A stretch of 64,000 nt of DNA from Nematostella vectensis (GCF_932526225.1 NC_064048.1:12467665-12531664), one strand, 5' to 3'. Shown: positions 22,346 to 34,560, counted from the first letter of the stretch. Notes: generated from the sequence alone by a model not told the origin. Made by a program: numbers and translations.

Positions 22346-22604
22346 TGTATATACACCTATTTCACATAAGGCTGCACTTGGAGAATCTATGTGTCGTAAG
22401 CTGCAGTGCTTCATGGGTATCAAATAAATAATAAAATAAGCGTATATAAAAATAAACACAGGATTAGAAAGCTTTAGGAATCTTGTTTATGTACCTCTAA
22501 ACGTCAACACGGCGTTCAGAGACCAGGATTCAGCCCTGTATACGTTACCCACGAACCACTGCGGGTTACGATACATTGATTCGCGGGTGCAATCTTTATT
22601 AAAA

Positions 22605-22915
22605 TAGGTGTATACACCTATTTCAAAAGACGTTGGCAGCGCAAACGACAAATGGCGATTGACAAATGGCAGTTCTACAACCGAAAGGACCCATGAATCC
22701 TTGAATATTTGCTACAAATTCAGAAAAATACATGTAAAACATATGAATATCCATTTAATAGAATCAATATATGGTTCTGGCATCGCTTGAGTTTATTTAC
22801 CACCTTTATTCTTACAAATGATTTCTACCCATAGGCACCTTTCGGTCGTAGAACTGCCATTTGGCAATTGCCTTTCGCCGTTTGCGCTGACAACCTTTAT
22901 TGAAGTTGGTGTATA
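22605..22915. mobile_element. MITE with about 80-bp inverted ends, unit A
   Basis: The left arm contains CAGCGCAAACGACAAATGGC and GGCAGTTCTACAACCGAAAG; the right arm contains CTTTCGGTCGTAGAACTGCC and CGCCGTTTGCGCTGACAAC. The outermost parts are GGTGTATACACC/ACTTCAATAAAGG-like. The centre is AT-rich and non-coding. Confidence 0.8.
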
Positions 22916-23400
22916 TATGTAACTTCAAACAAAGAAAATGAAAAGTGTTGTTATTTTGTTGCACAACAATATTTTTGCATGATTCTTTACACCAAATGAT
23001 AAAGTGAGGTAAACTAAGATTTGCTAGACCGGTGCTCTCAGAAGAATATCTATCCTCTCTATCTGATTTATGCTAAACAACTACGATGTTACACTAGAGA
23101 TAACAAAAGCTATTCCAAACATGCAGAATATATAAGAATTTATAATCAATAATAGTTAAGGAAAAGAGAAATTTCAAGAATATATCTTGTTAGGAAACAC
23201 AGAGAGAGATTAGGCAATGCCTGTACGAAAAACTGCGACAAAATTCACTAAAACTACGAAAAATTTCATGTTATCAGGGTTGGTCTTGTTCATTTATTTT
23301 TGCTTCATTGCTTCTTTTTGAATTGCAAATTTCAAAAATAAAAATTTCAGACTAAAACCCCTAACAAATATTTTGATCTAACAAGGTGAAAGTTATAAGT

Positions 23401-23626
23401 CTACGAAGGATACCACAGATCGCGATAAACTACTCCCAGCTCCAGAATCTGGAGCCTCCCGCCTAATGCGGGATAGTTGACGGGTATGGTCCCACTATGA
23501 TTATTCACACACAGTGAGCCTGTCAAGATACGAAGAACGTACCCACACACGACTAAAGAGTATGTAACTAAGACTTTGCTAGACGTGGAATAGTTGTACC
23601 ATTCACGCATAATTACCTGGAAAATA
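23401..23626 (-). CDS. Possible terminal exon of an unrecognised gene, unit A
   Basis: On - a good acceptor (GTTATTTTCCAG) at about 23620 is followed by an open frame V-I-M-REWYNYSTSSKVLVTY...GYVLRILTGSLC...VNYPALGGRLQILELGVVY and a TAG at 23401. About 73 codons. Unit B has the same frame at 51955-52180 with few changes, and a diverged, gapped relative of its start lies near 61010-61080. I do not recognise it, and no upstream exon could be assigned. Confidence 0.25.
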
Positions 23627-24640
23627 ACGAGGTTTGATCTTCATTCGCGTTGCAAATAAATAGAAAGCGCTAACCGTTCACACGTTTTGGCTGTTTGTGC
23701 TTGCTTGCAATAATAAATCGCCATGACAAGATCTCTCGATCACTTTACCACTGTGCGCCTCTTATTGTGCACAAATCTAGGTTATGACCAATTAGACCGC
23801 TTTTCAAAAAATATACCACAACAATAAAATGGACAGATTAATATCGATTAGATCGCTGTACCCTATTTCTCTTGAACAGATTTTAATATTTACGGCACAC
23901 AACCGGAGTCAATAGAAATACCGCGCAAGCACAATCGCTACAAAGGCAAATGTGGCATCGTATGCACAGTTCTTCATACCCATCAGGCAAATCTCAGTTT
24001 TTCCTTTAATAGTCATCCCACCACCCTTTTCGAACCAAATGAAAATTTACAGAAAAATAAGAATTTTAAGCTGAAACATACAGAATATTGATGCAGCACT
24101 GATTAAACAAAGAACCTCAAACGTCCAAGTAAACGCAAAATTATTAACTGAATTAGGCAGGAACCTCAAAATAGCATTTAAATTTCCTGCCTGTTAAAAA
24201 CTTTTTTTTTAGAAATGCTTTATTTTATGAGAGGAAATAATCAACACCTGATTTGCGCCTTGCATTTTGGAAAATTGCATATGAAAATGTTTCTATGATG
24301 AGAATCATTACATATATTGTATTTGACAATATAGATCTTATTTTTTGTGCGTCTGTCCTCTTATAGATGTCCAAATATCGTCACAATGTGTTATGAACGA
24401 AAAAATACGTAACGAGACGCAGTCTAGTTGCGTAACTGTTGCTCATGACACGCTGTGACGTCTTCTCCTAGCAGTTTTAATATTATATTACACATTATAT
24501 TTTCGTAACATTTCATATTACAAAAATGTTTTTTTATTTTTTTCACAAATGAGATGAGAGAGCAATTCTCAAGAATGTCTTTTCGGCGATGTTTTCGCAT
24601 TCGGTTTATTGCAAAAGTTAGTGTCATAGACATTGAATTG

Positions 24641-25947
24641 TATTTTTATTATAGCGGAGCCAGCGCAGCCGCAGGCCGCGCGCGGAGCTCCATAGGTATA
24701 GAAATATGGTATAGCTATGCGACTTGGTTTTGTGGTCATCGCCCGGGTATCCTGTGGTGTCACAATCCATCCATCCAGTCAATCGTGCAACTCCCAGGCC
24801 CCTTCGGTCTTACGTTTTTACGTTTTTTTTTTATTTTTTACCGCCATCAAAGTTCGTATGTTCACAGCAAAAAAGGCAGATTGAAAATAGTATTTAATGA
24901 GAAAATATGCGGATTCAAATGGGCTGAAATCTTTGAGGAACCGTTTTGTCTGAAGTACGAGCCGATAGTAAAATCTACCCGAGTGTTCGTGAATCCCGTC
25001 CGTTGCAGCAGCAAAAAAAGGACTACTTAGAGGCTCTACACTACCATTCTAATAACATTCCTTCACGTCTATATCTATGGAGATCTATAATGAGATCCTG
25101 AGAAGAAAGGGCCTTGGATTTATGTATGTTTTCAGCTATAAAAATAATTCACTTGTGTCGACGAGTTTCTTGCTAGCAAAAAGTCGACAAGTTCACAGTT
25201 TACAACAAAAAGCGAACACAACCACACAAGTGACAAACAGAAAGCGACGAAAAACACTGCCAAGGTGAGTTTTGAACGACGGTTTGTATTGAGAATGTCA
25301 GAGTTATTTTTCTTTTATTGTTGTGTTTTTATAATGCTCGTTTATTCGTGTTTTTTTTTTCCAAAACCAATCGCTCAAGCTAAAACACCGTACCAGTTTG
25401 CAGTCAAGATGTCGAATCAAAGTCATCTATCAATGTTTTGATTGGCTTAAGTACCATCTACTTGAATTCCGATTGGCTTATAATTTTGGAGTGCACTTGA
25501 GTGGTTTTCATTCCACTGGCAATCCCCATAAAAATGTTAAATTCGTAAATACTTACGCGTTCTATAAATTCAGGCATATATTCCTCACGGTAAGTAAGAA
25601 TTTAACGACAGAAATACGTAGTAGTCCAGTTACTGTTTCAATGTCACTTAGCTTTTTCGATTTATACATTTGTTTAAAGAGTTTGCTTTGAAAATTCGTG
25701 GTCTAAATCAAACAATTTGAGCATAACAACATCCTTTGATATTCTTCGTTCTCTCTATACTGACTGCGTTGAGATATTTAATAAAGACTGACAAGTATCA
25801 TCCTGTTATTTATTGCTAAAGAAGACCTTTCCTGTCTTTATATTCTGTGTATTTAGGCTTCTCGAAGATACAGCAACTTTTTTAACATTATCATAACTAC
25901 AAATAACTTATATATACTATATATACTTACTATATATTAACTTTACA
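24641..25947. other. Spacer between units A and B
   Basis: Unique in the window. It starts with a GC-rich patch (GCCAGCGCAGCCGCAGGCCG, about 24658-24690). An open frame crosses the unit A edge to 25030 but has no recognisable domain. At 25266 CTGCCAAG|GTGAGT is a strong splice donor ending a 63-codon frame from 25077 (MEIYNEILRRKGLGF), and at 25590 CACG|GTAAGT is another. They could be leader exons of a + strand gene, but I cannot follow one. The last 80 bp are AT-rich (TATATACTATATATACTTAC). Confidence 0.4.
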
Positions 25948-26448
25948 GTTACAAAAGAGTTTTCTCATCGAAAATTAAAACACAAAATGCAACCCCTATT
26001 ACCTATATTCTTTTTGCTTAGCTTATATTGTCTGCATCTTGAATACTATCTATTGTGTTTATTTATTTATTATTCAAATAGTTGTGAAAAGTTAATAAGG
26101 TTATAACTGGCATGTTGAAAATGTTGTTTTGAAAGAAAACAATACTTATAATTGTTTTCACTTTTATTTAGGTAAAACCAACCAAGGACTAGCCGAGGGC
26201 CATGATTGATGCTGAAGGCTGGGAGGCATGAGAATAGGCAAATGTCTTAAAGATAATAAAGTAGGGGATTTCTTATTTGATACAGCAGTAAATGTGAAAT
26301 AGGCTTTTTTCAAGCAAATACTTGCCCTCGATGATAGATTTTTTCTATCAACCTAAAGATAATGAGGAAAGGGGAAATGTTAGGAGAGTGCTCAACCAAG
26401 TTGTTGCATTACTGATGATTTTTTTATCAAAGCTATAGTCCAATTTCT

Positions 26449-26555
<107 letters not shown>

Positions 26556-27970
26556 TATTGATATTATTTGCTGTTCCCTGTCTGCACCCTAAATAAATTA
26601 AAATAGGTAATAGGTTTGAAATTAGACATTTTCAATCAATTTGTTCTCCTTGCATTTAATTTTGGAGTAGCATTAGCATATGTGGATCCATGGTTTCTAT
26701 ATAAAAAAAAGCAGGCCTCCATCCTACAGGGTGGGTGCACCAATGTCTAATGCATGACTGGAGGTATGTTTGTGAATTTTAATTTCCTTGGTGATGGAGT
26801 ATCACCAGTAATAAGTGATATATTTATCTTCCATATGGCACCTGAAGTGTATCTAACTATATCATTCTATCTTTGGAATGCTGTTGCATCCATCATTTGT
26901 TTCTTTGCAAGGGCAAAGCTGGTCAGAATGTAGCTTTGATACAAGTGTAAATTTATGAAACTTCTATCAAGGGAAGGATTGTTTTATTAGAGCAAGGTCC
27001 GGGGGGGACTCTCCAGAAAGATAGACGGGGGTACTCGACCTATCTTTTATGGTATAATATTCTTACCAACTTCTATCTCTTAGGGTGTGTTTTAGGATTT
27101 GTCCGATTCCGCTATCTTTTAGGGGTTTTCACGCCCGGGGAGGAGTATTTTTCCGATTCTGCTATCTCTTAGGGTGTCTCACGCTAATTGGTGGCCCAAT
27201 CGCTTGAAATGTATTTTACAATAAACCACAAGTCAACTGATCAGTTAATACTTTCGACTTTATTGTCGGTAACATAACAATATAGGATCCGTCAGCAAAT
27301 TAAAACCAGCGTTGTTTTGTTAATGCTATCTCTCAGGGTTAAAAATTCCTCTGACCACACCCAATGTGCTATCTCTTAGAGGTAAGAATTATTGTTTACC
27401 ATTCCCTTAGTGCTATCCCTTAGGGTTAAAATTGATTATGCTGTCGAGCACCCCCGCCTCTCAAACTCCCGTTTCTCAAAGTCCCCCCCACTTCCCCCCT
27501 GGGAGCAAGGTACTTAAATTATATAAAGACAACATCAAACTTGTGCTTTTTCGATAATAAATCTGTAAAGAAAACAGGGGAAATGTTAGGAATATGCTCA
27601 TTTAAGCTATTATTGCATTATTGCTATATATTTTTTAAAGTACAGTCACATTTTTTTCAAATAGAGTCATTCGTTTCTCCTTTTTTCTTCTCCCCATTGA
27701 CTTTTTGTTATATTTATTTTTCTCTAACCGTAACATAGGTCAATGAACATGGTTTGGTTTAAAATTAGAAATTGTAATTAAGCACTTTCAGTAATAATTT
27801 AGGATTTGCCTCCATTGCATTCATTTTTGATTAGCCAGTATGGGTGGATCCAGGGTTTCTAAAACCAGCAGGCCAATGGGTGGGTGCACCAATATGTAAT
27901 GCATGACAGGAGGTATATTTGTGGAGTTCAGTTTTTCATTTTTCTGAATAATCAGTTGTAGAACATGAAA

Positions 27971-28133
27971 ACTACAGTAGTGGGTCTATGGGGGGGAAGG
28001 GGGTTTAATTCTCTCCCTTTTTTATTATTTTCAGTGTATCTTTTCACCCCAAAATCGTTACGAAGGTAAAATAATGACGAAAATTTTTGGGCCAAATCCC
28101 CCCCCCCTTGGCAAAAAGCTAGATCCACCCCTG
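27971..28133. mobile_element. Dispersed MITE-like repeat (unit B counterpart of 5690-5838)
   Basis: Same element as at 5690-5838, with GATCCACCCCTG instead of GATCCGCCCCTG and a small insertion (TCTCTCCCTTTTTTATTATT) before the shared CACCCCAAAATCG segment. Confidence 0.55.
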
Positions 28134-28260
28134 AACTACAGTATGGCATCTACATCTTTGGAATGCTGTTACATCCTTCATATATTCTTCGCAAGGTCAA
28201 AGCTTGTTAGAATGGTGTTTTGATAAAAATAGACATAGTGGAACTTATATAAAGGGAAAT

Positions 28261-29864
28261 CATCATCATCATGGTTGTCTCTCGAGCCGGGGAAGACGAT
28301 ACGTTGAATCTCATCTTATTTGTGGACACGCATGTGGCTACGCAGACCAAAGTCCGATGCACAGATGCGGTTGCAGATGGGGCATGGGACGCCAGTTGTC
28401 GGGACAGAGGCAGAAGCAGCTCGGTGACGCCGATCACGTGCAGCCGTAAGGCGACTACGACGGTCACCCTCAAAGGACTGCACCGCATTACTTGTGAGGG
28501 CACGCCAGCAGGTTCTATCTTTCTTTGCGGCGGAGCTCGGATCGTTTTGCCATTCCATGAATGCCTTGTTCTTTCTGGCAAGTAGATTTTCAATTGCTTC
28601 GTTGTTCTAGTCGAACCAATCCTGGTGTTTCCGCGTCTTTGGGCCAAGAGCTGTCTTTGCTGTCTCGGTGACTACATCTCTGAACTGGTTCCACTTTTCC
28701 TTTGGATCTCCAGACAAAGGCCCGTTTGCAGTCAGCTTCTCATTTAGGCTGTTCTGGAACTTCTGTAGGTAGGAAGGCTGTTGCTTTGGGTGACGTGGCG
28801 CAATGTGAAGTTTCAGGGTGCAGCGGACTAGGCGGTGATCTGTCCAGCATTCCGCTTCTCGCATGGCTCTGGTGACGTGGACATCCTGGATGTCACGCTG
28901 GCGGACGATGACAAAGTCTATGAGATGCCACTGTTTTGATCTTGGGTGCATCCAGGTCGTCTTGAACTTGTCTGCCATTCTGAACACAGTGTTGGTGATG
29001 ACCAGATCGTACTCTTGCTTAACAGTAGGAGGCCGTTGTTATTCATCTTGCCAACGCCGTGTCTTCCAAGAACTCCATCCCATCGTTCGTAGTCCCGACC
29101 AACTCGGGCGTTTAAGTCTCCGAGCAGGATGATCTTATCACCGGCGGGAACAGAGTTCAGGATGGAACTGAGGTCGGCATAAAACTGCTCGATTGTCTCC
29201 TCTGGGCTCGTGAGGGTGGGAGCATATGCGCTGATGATTGTTGCATAGCGCTTGTAACAGAGAGGTAGACGTAACTTCATCAGCCTTTCGTTGACACCTG
29301 TAGGTAAGTCTGGAAGTTCTTTCAGTAGACTTGTCCTAATAGCCAGTCCAACCCCGTGGATCCTGTCTTCGTGTGCGGCCTTCCCTTTCCAAAAGAAAGT
29401 GTAACCGCTGGTCTGTTCTGTAAGAGAACCTTCATCGGCGAGGCGTGTCTCGCTCAAAGCTGCGATGTCGATGTTGTAGCGTGCTAGTTCTTTGGCAACT
29501 AGAGCTGTTCTCCTTTGGGGTCTTGTTATGATTTCTCTGTCCATAAGGGTACGGACATTCCATGCTCCTAAGAGTAGTTTTTTTTTTCTTCTATCGCTTC
29601 GACCGCATAGATGGATGATCTGCCAGCCGCGGCTTGCTGGCCAGATGCAGTAGGGCAGGCAATGTTTAGACCACCTTTTCTAGGTCCCTCCCCTTACTAG
29701 GGTGAGCAGTGCTGTCCTGAAGAGGGCTGCTCAGTCGCCATGGATGCTGCCGAACTTGTCTGCTGCCCTGGGTACAGAGAAAGAGCGACCATCTGTCCAT
29801 GGCCGCCTACGTGCAGGTTTTTTACTACAACTCCCAGTGTTCACCTCCACCTGTTGCTTTCGCC
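28261..29864 (-). mobile_element. Non-LTR retrotransposon with endonuclease and C-terminal C2H2 finger, RT deleted
   Basis: Present in unit B only; unit A has the empty site at about 5962. On -: an endonuclease/exonuclease/phosphatase domain with ALSETRL, IISAYAPT and GDLNARVGRD (frame 29544-28918), continuing in another frame as DFVIVRQRDIQDVHVTR and CWTDHRLV (28987-28607), then KAFMEWQNDPSSAAKKDR (28558-), where the sequence jumps straight to AVQSFEGDRRSRLTAARDRR and a C2H2 finger CPICNRICASDFGLRSHMRV then HK. The whole reverse transcriptase is missing. The 3' end is (ATG)n-like (CATCATCATCATGG on +). At the other end AAATAAGAATTGACCATTAG is present twice in tandem. Confidence 0.8.
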
Positions 29865-30299
29865 AATAAGAATTGACCATTAGAAATAAGAATTGACCAT
29901 TAGACTCTTGAAAAAAACATTCTCGTCAATGTGACACCTTGAACTTTGACAGCCTTTTTCACACCAAGTTTTAGTATTTTGTTAACTCTCATACTGCATA
30001 TTTAATATTATTGAATGAGTGGTTGCTTGATCTATTTGGAGGGGCCAATACAATTCATAATTACAGTAAAATTTGACATATTTTTAATCTCATTAAAAAA
30101 CATTCTAGAGACACCAAGATCCCCTCTAAAACTACCCCTATCAGTCAACACAAAAAGGTGTTAAATGCTGGCTCTGCTTTTAGGCAGTGCCTAAATCTAT
30201 ATATTACTACACGAAGTGATTAGTTTGTATTATTTTTTTCAATGTACGTTCACACAAAACTAGTCCATGTGTATAAACTGCTTCTTGGCTTTTCTATAT

Positions 30300-31130
30300 T
30301 TCAGATTCTTGTTCAACACATTGATAGTAAGTCAAAAAGAGTTCTTGAGCTGAAAAAGAACAAAAACCTTAAAATAATAATGGATTCATTTGGATGTATA
30401 TATCAATAGATATAACGGCGCTCCTTTTCAAGACTCCAAAGTCATCATGATTAAAGAAAGCAAGAATGAATGTAATTTTTTTTTGTATCTCAAAGCAAGA
30501 ATGAATGGGTTTTTTTATCTCAAAGCAAGAATGAATGTTTTTTCTCAAAGCAATAATAATTTTTTTTTGTATCTCAAAGCATAAATGAATTGGCGGACAA
30601 GCTTCGAGACTTATTTTGGGGACATATGGCAACTGAGGAATCACCATATGGTTAAAGGACTACCAAAAACTACATCTCCCAGCTGCTCCCGTGTTGCAAT
30701 GAGGGCTTCCCCAAACCATATGTTCAAAGGGGTGTCCAGAGCCCTCCAGGTGGCCCTCTCTTGTCGTATGTCCCTATCCCTATTACCTTAAAAGCAAAGT
30801 CCTGGGGTGGGGAATGCAACGTTTGCAGTGGAACATGTCACGTACACTACCTCACCCAAGAGGAACATTTGGAACACTTTACGAAATATGATGGGAAAAT
30901 TGCATTACAGTACCGTTAAAGAATGCGCTAGAATCAGCGTTCAAATCGAAGAGAAACAAATATATATTGGAATCGAACAACTAGCTCGGTCATACCTGTT
31001 ACCTGAGGAAGAGGTGCAATGGTATCTGAAGCACCTCCAAGATGTGTCAGACCGACGGAAGACAGGAACGGGATAGAAAGGCCGCTGAGAAACGAGTGCA
31101 GCGCCAGAAAGATACCCAAGGTACAATATA
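30300..31130 (+). pseudogene. Fragments of an unrecognised gene, unit B
   Basis: Counterpart of 6380-7210. Here one longer frame survives at 30807-31076: a start MGNATFAVEHVTYTTSPKRN, then ECARISVQIEEKQIYIGIEQ, ARSYLLPEEEVQWYLKHLQD and VSDRRKTGTG. The in-frame stop present in unit A (PEE-stop-V) is GAAGAGG here, so B is less decayed. A poly-T minisatellite interrupts the upstream part at 30470-30590. I do not recognise the family. Confidence 0.4.
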
Positions 31131-31582
31131 CTTAATGTACGTTAAAAAAGTATTTCACAAGTAGTTTGGTTGGGGATTACTGCTTAGAAGGTGCGATAGA
31201 TGAACTACTATTTCTCCTTATCCCAATCTAGCCAGTCCAACAGACCACGATGGTCAGGATGTGTGGTGTTTTTGCCTGGCCCAGAAGATGAGTGGGTATC
31301 TGAAGTCTTGTGCTACTTGGTCGACCAATGAAAAACACATGTTGCAAAACAATCCCACTAGTATGAACCCTTCATTTCACCAAAAACTCAGGCGAATCTT
31401 GTATTCAGTTTGATTAAAGTTTTATCGTGATCTCGCTATCGTGATCTTATACAGTAGACTTATCAATGCACGGCGTGTTCTCCCGTTTTCTTGGTTTGTG
31501 ATACAATACGAGAGACAGGGGCAAACATGCTACGATTGGTTATAATGGTCCCTGCGTAAAAGTTTCAAAATTCAAGGGCAAA

Positions 31583-31739
31583 CAGTAGCGGATCAAGGGG
31601 AAGGGCTCAGGAAGTTTACCCCCCCCCCCCTCCCCCCGTTATGGGCTGTCAGATAACAATATGTAACAAATAAATTACCCCTCCCCCCTTTGTCACTGAG
31701 CAAACCCCCCTTAAGCGAAAAGCTAGATCCGCCCCTGAC
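31583..31739. mobile_element. Dispersed MITE-like repeat, unit B counterpart of 7668-7824
   Basis: The same GCGGATC ... GATCCGC ends, internal C-run and GTCACTGAGCAAACCCCCCT as in unit A. Confidence 0.55.
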
Positions 31740-32473
31740 AAAGAAAACACAACAATATATCTGCCAATTTAAAAGGTTTCCCAAATATAGGCTGTGGCCG
31801 AATACGAGAAAACTTTCCTTTATTTTGGCTAAAATTGAACGGCTGGTGAACGCCTTTTCAGGCCTTAGATCAAGACGTCCAGTAATAAGCCGTAGATGTA
31901 ACCATATACATAGAAGGCGTCGAGCACGCCGTAGACCCATGTCTCTAAAAGTATACTCATCGATAGAAATGTCATCTAAAGACACAAGGAAAATGGACCA
32001 TTTTCCAATTTCTTTCTAGTTACCGTTTAGCAACATCAATAATGCTTTAATTGTAATATTCCTGAGGCCGATTCCTAGAAGGCCAAATAACAGTTATCTG
32101 TAGATAAATACAACAGATATCTTTTGTCCGTGGATAACAGAATATTGTTAACTAATCTAGATCATGAAATATGCTCGCTCCTAAAAATTCACGTTATTCA
32201 AAAAAATTCACATTCATTTGCTTGTTTTCATTGAAAGATTTTATACTTTCGTCCGCTTTCTGTGTTTATTTTGTCTTAAATTTGCTTCTTTCATCTCAAA
32301 CGTGACCCGATTTCTTTTAGTCCGAATTGTCTATTTGGCGCCATTTGTGATACTTACAAGGTGGCATTTCTCAAAATCTTCATTTTGAAGTATATCTCTT
32401 TGCCTCGTTCTATTTGTTGTAACAAGTCTAAAGAATCTAAATGCTTATAAAGAGGAGTATTGTTTTACTAACA

Positions 32474-33476
32474 ATGTTATGTACAACACACAATGATAAC
32501 AATGATAACAATGATAACGAGTCAAACGGAAGCCTGGTGTTAATGCCACAATACCGCAGACAGAATGCTTCCCCCCCCCCCCCCCCCCCCCCCCCCCAGG
32601 TGAACAAACTTCTGTCTGATGCAACCTTCCGGGCATTCAAATCCGTCGTGTTGATCGTCATCATGCTTACTGCCTTGATAGAAAACTCGCTTTTCATCAA
32701 CATCGTGTCCAGGTAAGGGAGGGTACGGAGAAGTAGGAGAGGAGGGGGAGATGGTTTCTCTGTTCCTGGTATCGTGTCCAGGTAAGGGAGGGGACGGAGG
32801 AGAGGGAGGGGAGGGGGAAATGGTTTCTCTGTTCCTGGTATCGTGTCCAGGTAAGGGAGGGGACGGAGGAGAGGGAGGGGAGGGGGAAATGGTTTCTCTG
32901 TTCCTGGTATCGTGTCCAGGTAAGGGAGGGGACGGAGGAGAGGGAGGGGAGGGGAAATGGTTTCTCTGTTCCTGGTATCGTGTCCAGGTAAGGGAGGGGA
33001 AGAAGGGGACAAAGGAGGAATATGGTTTGTCTGCTCTGGGTAGGAAATTCACTTGTGGCCAGTAAGTGGGGATTGGGATGTTGCACGGCCAAACATGATA
33101 AGCGTATTGCACGTGATAAATTAAGGAACACTTCACCCAAGTTAAAGCATACGCCGATACAGCAGCCATTGATTGATATGTTAACATTTATCCAAATTCT
33201 CTATTTAACAGAAACCAGCGAATGAAGAACGCGACTAACTACTTGATTGTAAATCTCGCTGTTTCTGAGCTCGTGACAGTTTGTACAACAATGGTTGTAC
33301 AAACAACATTCTATATAGCGCTTATTTACCCGAAAAGAATGGACTACCTCAACCAAGTGTTTGCCACGGTAATATGCAAGTTCGTTATCGCATTTCTGGA
33401 TGTATTTTGCCACTCTCTGGCCATGCTGTCCTTGACGGTGATCGCGTTTGATCGGTTCTTCGGCGTTAGACAATGT
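32474..33476 (+). pseudogene. Partial GPCR copy B1 (exon 1 plus truncated exon 2)
   Basis: Exon 1 ends at 32712 (TCCAG|GTAAGG) and carries TM1 (VVLIVIMLTALIENSLFINI) after a 27-C run. Upstream, the frame is open to ATGs at 32474 and 32441 through a GATAACAAT repeat. Exon 2 starts at 33212 (AACAG|AAACC) and, as in unit A, is cut after DRFFGV by minisatellite DNA (GGCGTTAGACAATG). It contains TTGTACAAACAACA in place of GATGA, which keeps frame but lengthens TM2. Followed at 33990 by a truncated exon 3 that runs directly into copy B2. Exon 1 of this copy could in principle splice to B2 exon 2, which has the same phase. Confidence 0.8.
32701..33005 (+). repeat. Tandem splice-donor repeat in GPCR intron 1, copy B1
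   Basis: Five occurrences of TCGTGTCCAGGTAAGGGAGG at about 68-bp spacing, as in unit A but with one more unit. Confidence 0.85.
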
Positions 33477-33845
33477 TAGTGATAAGGGAGGGGAGGGGTA
33501 AGGCAATGTTAGTGACTTGATGGGGGAGGGGTGGCGACGACAATGTTAGGGCCTTCTTTATAAGGTTAGGAGGGTTAGGGTTAGACAATGTTAGTGACTT
33601 GATGGGGGAGGGGTGTGGACGACAATTTGAGGGTCTTCTTAATAAGGGAGGTGTGGGGGAAGACAGTGTTAGTGACTTGATAGGGGAGGGGTGGGGAAGA
33701 CAATGTTAGTGACTTGATGGGGGAGGGGTGGGGAAGACAATGTTAGTGACTTGATGGGGGAGGGATGGGGAAGACAATGTTAGTGACTTGATGGGGGAGG
33801 GATGGGGTAATACAATGTAAGTGACTTGATTGGGGAGGGGTTTGG
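33477..33845. repeat. Minisatellite in GPCR intron 2, copy B1
   Basis: Units of about 38 bp containing CAATGTTAGTGACTTGATGG and GGGAGGGG. Shorter than the unit A array. A short GGTTAGGGTTAG at 33575 is not a telomere, only a variant unit. Confidence 0.8.
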
Positions 33846-34249
33846 GTCCTTAGTCAATGCTAAAGACCTTAAGGGAAGGGATGACGAGTGGTAAAGCAAA
33901 GGCCGTGACAAATTTTAAATAAAAAGAAAAGGGCAACCCTGACATGCTGGTTTCCATGGTTACCAGGTCATCATTGCTGTCGTCTGGGTTCTTGCTTTAA
34001 TTGACTCGTCCCCAAACCTCTACATCTACTAGTAAAATTGGTTGTCTCATGAACTGGGCCCCAATGCATCCCGACTCCCAAAAAATCTACGTCTCCACCC
34101 AAAAAGCCTGGTGACTAATGCCACAACACCGCAGACAGGGTGTCCTCCCATGAACAAACTTCTGTCGGATGAGACCTTCCGGGCGGTCAAATCCGTCGTG
34201 TTGATAGTCATCATGCTTACTGCCTTGATAGAAAACTCGCTTGTCATCA

Positions 34250-34560
34250 ACATCGTGTCCAGGTAAGGGAGGAGTTACATTGTATCGTTGCCAGGTAAGA
34301 GCGGGGAGGGGCGGATTGGAGGAGGAGATGGTTTTCTGCTCCTGGTATCGTATCCAGGTAAGGGGGATGCTTTGTATCGTGTTCAGGTAAGGGGGGATGG
34401 AGGGATATTGTTTCTCTTTTCCTGGTATCGTGTCCAGGTAAAGGGGATGCTTTGTATAGTGTCCAGGTAAGGGAGGGTAGGGAGGGAGATGGTTTGTCTG
34501 TTCCTGGTATCATGTCCAGTTAAGGGGATGCTTTGTATCGTGTCCAGGTAAGGGAGGGTA
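34250..34560 (+). repeat. Tandem splice-donor repeat in GPCR intron 1, copy B2
   Basis: Seven or so irregular units with GTATCGTGTCCAGGTAAGG or variants (TTCAGGTAAGG, CCAGTTAAGG). More diverged than the arrays of copies A and B1. Confidence 0.75.

Larger units (their letters stand above)
3681..24640. repeat. Large segmental duplication, unit A
   Basis: From GTTACAAAAGAGTTTTCTC at 3681 this segment runs parallel to the one starting at 25948 with only small differences, through the (CT)n tract, GPCR, NLR exons, ribozyme and the TTGCAAAAGTTAGTG region near 24615. Sequence similarity by eye is very high over long stretches (for example 21160-23640 against 49750-52200). Against unit B it lacks a non-LTR insert, the extra GPCR copy, about 3 kb of minisatellite and about 440 bp of NLR exon 3. 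Confidence 0.9.

Noticed and set aside
24554-25030. 158-codon frame spanning the end of unit A as a gene
   Set aside because: It crosses the duplication edge, has no recognisable domain and is rich in residues coded by AT-rich DNA at both ends.
32437-33187. Overlapping - strand frames of 147-215 codons with PLPGHDTRNRETIS-type repeats
   Set aside because: Antisense translation of the multiplied GPCR splice-donor repeat; three overlapping frames are open at once, as expected for a stop-poor repeat.
33560-33590. Telomere-like GGTTAGGGTTAG
   Set aside because: Only two units, within a variant minisatellite repeat in a GPCR intron.
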